A DNA stretch of 64,000 nucleotides. Origin: Actinocrispum wychmicini (GTDB taxonomy: Bacteria; Actinomycetota; Actinomycetes; Mycobacteriales; Pseudonocardiaceae). The stretch spans positions 248,001 through 312,000 of the forward strand of contig NZ_SLWS01000004.1 of the NCBI RefSeq assembly GCF_004345645.1, given 5' to 3'. The position numbers were made by a program, and so were the translations under genes. The notes below the pieces were generated by a model. The model worked only from the letters and a program-made list of their open reading frames with translations. It was not told the DNA's origin and did not search any database. Position 1 is the first letter of the stretch. Every line of letters starts with the position of its first letter. Of the stretch, positions 62,395 through 64,000 are shown one piece after another.

Positions 62395-62437
62395 GAACCG
62401 TTCGAAAAGTAGAACAGTTCGACTTATTGAACAGTTT
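62395..62437. promoter_or_regulatory. Three phased TetR operators
   Basis: GAACCGTTC (62395-62403), GAACAGTTC (62412-62420) and GAACAGTTT (62429-62437) start exactly 17 bp apart. Each is a 9-bp palindrome, the third with one mismatch in an arm. They fill the space between the divergent TetR and FAD-monooxygenase genes and probably overlap both promoters. Confidence 0.8.
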
Positions 62438-62526
62438 CACCTACTGTGGTGGAGGTCGGGCCGCCCGGCCCGCACCCATCGGTGACAAACACGCCGCAAC
62501 ACCAGGCGTGGAAAGGATTCATCCTC

Positions 62527-63732
62527 ATGACGACCACATCCCGCATCGCCATCGTCGGCGGCGGCCCCGCTGGCTTGATGTGCGCCCGTGTCCTACAGGG
62601 ACACGGCATCCAGCCGGTGGTGTACGACGCGGACGCCACCGTGGACTCCCGTGACCCGGGAGGAACGCTCGACCTGCACGCGGATGCCGGCCAGATCGCG
62701 CTGGAGGACGCCGGGCTGATGGACGCCTTCCGGGCGTTGGCCCGGGTCGAGGGCCAGGCCAAGACCCGCCGGGATCACCACGGCACCGTCCTGGCCGAGT
62801 TCACACCCGCCGAGGGCGACGAGGCGGCTCCCGAGATAGACCGCGGCCAACTGCGAACCATGCTCTACGAGCACCTGAAGCCCGGCACAGTCCGCTGGGG
62901 GCACAAACTCGTCCACGTCACCCCGCTCGGGGGCGGGGCGCACCGACTGGAGTTCGCGGGTGGCGCCAGCGCGGAAGCTGATCTCGTCATCGGCGCCGAC
63001 GGCGCATGGTCGAAGGTCCGGCCCCTGCTCACCGACGCGGAGCCGCGGTATCTCGGCGTCCACTTCCTCGACGCCCGATTCGACGACGTGGACACCCGAC
63101 ACCCCGAGGTCTCCGCGATCGTGGGAGACGGCCACATGTTCTCCGCCGACGGCGACGGCCGCGCGGTGATCGTCCAGCGCAACAGCAACGGCGTGGTCCG
63201 CGGCTACGTGGCCTTCCGCGCCGAACTGGACTGGCATGTCACGGCCGGGGTGGACGTCACCGACCGCGAGGCAGTCCGGTCCTACCTGGTGCGGGAGTTC
63301 AGCGAGTGGTCCGCGGTCATGCGCCCGCTGATCGCCGACAACGACGGCGACTACGTGCAGCGCAGCTTCTGGGCCCTGCCCGCTCCGCTGACCTGGGACC
63401 ACGTCCCCGGTGTCACCCTGATCGGCGACGCCGCCCACCTGATGGCACCCTTCGGTGGCCACGGCACGAATCTCGCGTTGCTCGACGGCGCGGAACTCGC
63501 GCACGCCATCAAGAAGGAGATCAGCCTCGACGACGCGGTCGCACGCTACGAGACAGCGATGTTCCCCCGCTCCGGGGAACTCGCCGTGAGCTCGAACACC
63601 GCGCTCACGCGGTTCTTCGCCACGACCTCCCCAGACGCGCCGCACCTTCCCCCGGACCACGCGCGGGAACACCAGAACTACCGGACCAGGGCAGCGGAAT
63701 ACCGACGCCACCGAGCCGAAGACGATCAATAG
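62527..63732 (+). CDS. FAD-dependent monooxygenase (TetX/aromatic hydroxylase type)
   Basis: ATG 62527 after GGAAAGGA; the longer upstream frame passes through the operators and is rejected. 401 residues. The dinucleotide-binding GGGPAG (residues 10-15, after RIAIV) and the second FAD motif GDAAHLMAPFGGHGTNLAL (about 300-318) are intact, with the DG motif LVIGADGAWSKVRP between them (about 155-168). This is the group A flavoprotein monooxygenase pattern; the PFGGHGTN sequence is especially like TetX-type enzymes that hydroxylate tetracyclines or other aromatic compounds. Expression is likely induced through the adjacent TetR repressor. The substrate is not shown by sequence. Confidence 0.9.
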   Translation: MTTTSRIAIVGGGPAGLMCARVLQGHGIQPVVYDADATVDSRDPGGTLDLHADAGQIALEDAGLMDAFRALARVEGQAKTRRDHHGTVLAEFTPAEGDEAAPEIDRGQLRTMLYEHLKPGTVRWGHKLVHVTPLGGGAHRLEFAGGASAEADLVIGADGAWSKVRPLLTDAEPRYLGVHFLDARFDDVDTRHPEVSAIVGDGHMFSADGDGRAVIVQRNSNGVVRGYVAFRAELDWHVTAGVDVTDREAVRSYLVREFSEWSAVMRPLIADNDGDYVQRSFWALPAPLTWDHVPGVTLIGDAAHLMAPFGGHGTNLALLDGAELAHAIKKEISLDDAVARYETAMFPRSGELAVSSNTALTRFFATTSPDAPHLPPDHAREHQNYRTRAAEYRRHRAEDDQ

Positions 63733-63799
63733 AAGACACTTGCCCCAAGCCGTGGCGTCGGTGAGGCGACGAGGACGTTCAGGGTGGCTGGTGATTCGG

Positions 63800-64000
63800 T
63801 CATGCCGCTGTCGTGTCGGGCTGAAGGGCGGGGCCGAGTAGGAGCCCGCCGTCTGCGACGAACTCCGAGCCCGTGACGAACGAGGCGTCGGCTGAGGTGA
63901 GGTAGAGGAGGAGTGTGGTGATGTCGGCCGGGGTGCCGATCCGGGGGATGGCGTACGGCTCGGGCGAGTAGAACTCGGCGATGGGCGGCTGGCCGGCGAT
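63800..64000 (-). CDS. Short-chain dehydrogenase/reductase, C-terminal part (truncated by window edge)
   Basis: The minus strand reads inward from the window end: EPYAIPRIGTPADITTLLLY, then LTSADASFVTGSEFVADGGL and a short tail ending at TGA 63800-63802. R-x-G-x-P-x-D and the FVTGSxxxADGG block are the standard end of classical SDR enzymes. The Rossmann motif and YxxxK lie outside the window. Substrate unknown. Convergent with the FAD monooxygenase. Confidence 0.85.
   Translation of the reverse strand: MAGQPPIAEFYSPEPYAIPRIGTPADITTLLLYLTSADASFVTGSEFVADGGLLLGPALQPDTTAA

Overview
The window is high-GC DNA, with G or C at most third codon positions, frequent GTG starts and many Pro/Ala/Arg-rich shadow frames. 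Gene content is that of a filamentous actinomycete: an AfsR/SARP regulator, DUF2637 (SpdB-like) proteins, WXG100 proteins, DUF3558-like membrane proteins, a TAP-type secreted peptidase, CHAT and XRE-STAND proteins. Codon use and protein style suggest Pseudonocardiales (Amycolatopsis/Kibdelosporangium/Saccharothrix-like); this is inference, as no rRNA or other marker gene is present.

Layout. (1) 1-4.1 kb: the end of a surface-sugar cluster on the + strand: UDP-GlcNAc 2-epimerase, a small unknown protein, an FG-GAP/VCBS protein, an acyltransferase-3 and a decayed DegT aminotransferase. (2) 4.16-5.98 kb: a minus-strand operon of a membrane-anchored CHAT (caspase-like) protein and a small helical partner that carries a one-base frameshift. 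(3) 6.28-10.35 kb: an apparent dead Mu/Tn7-type transposon. TGTCAGTR repeats face inwards at both sides, a broken transposase lies at the right, and a regulator, a small protein and a serine hydrolase are cargo. (4) 10.5-20.7 kb: mostly housekeeping-style genes (NmrA-like reductase, DUF1963-like, pentapeptide-repeat membrane protein, membrane metallophosphoesterase, two-component system with a four-repeat exported protein) mixed with decayed integrase, TPR and ADP-ribosylglycohydrolase genes.

(5) 20.7-34.1 kb: a 13-kb minus-strand operon of two giant secreted proteins, a six-LamG protein and an RHS/YD-repeat protein ending in a Hint domain and a variable toxin tip, closed by a GTGA-overlapping candidate immunity gene. 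(6) 34.9-36.3 kb: IS3 and response-regulator debris, then a secreted beta-propeller protein. (7) 37.7-47.5 kb: a decayed integrative-element zone with two tRNA 3'-end-like fragments, one intact and one truncated DUF2637 gene, a small membrane protein, a large XRE-STAND-repeat gene (frameshifted, flanked by imperfect direct repeats), two tandem DUF3558-like membrane proteins and a cas-less three-repeat type I-E CRISPR remnant.

(8) 47.8-51.4 kb: a type VII secretion cargo set (WXG100 protein, toxin-like effector, candidate immunity protein), a lipoprotein and a broken membrane sensor. (9) 51.65-53.07 kb: a degenerate group II intron. (10) 53.1-55.4 kb: a divergent pair of a TIR-domain protein and an HTH/helical-repeat protein, a candidate NADase-type immune pair. 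(11) 55.5-64 kb: a lipoprotein, a TAP-family peptidase, an AfsR-type regulator, and a TetR/FAD-monooxygenase pair whose intergenic region holds three operators spaced exactly 17 bp apart; the edge cuts a short-chain dehydrogenase.

Overall, a conserved chromosomal backbone is interrupted by conflict genes (RHS and type VII toxins, CHAT, STAND, TIR, CRISPR) and by layers of dead mobile DNA. The strongest candidates for an under-described system are the TIR/HTH pair, the CHAT operon and the XRE-STAND 12-repeat protein.
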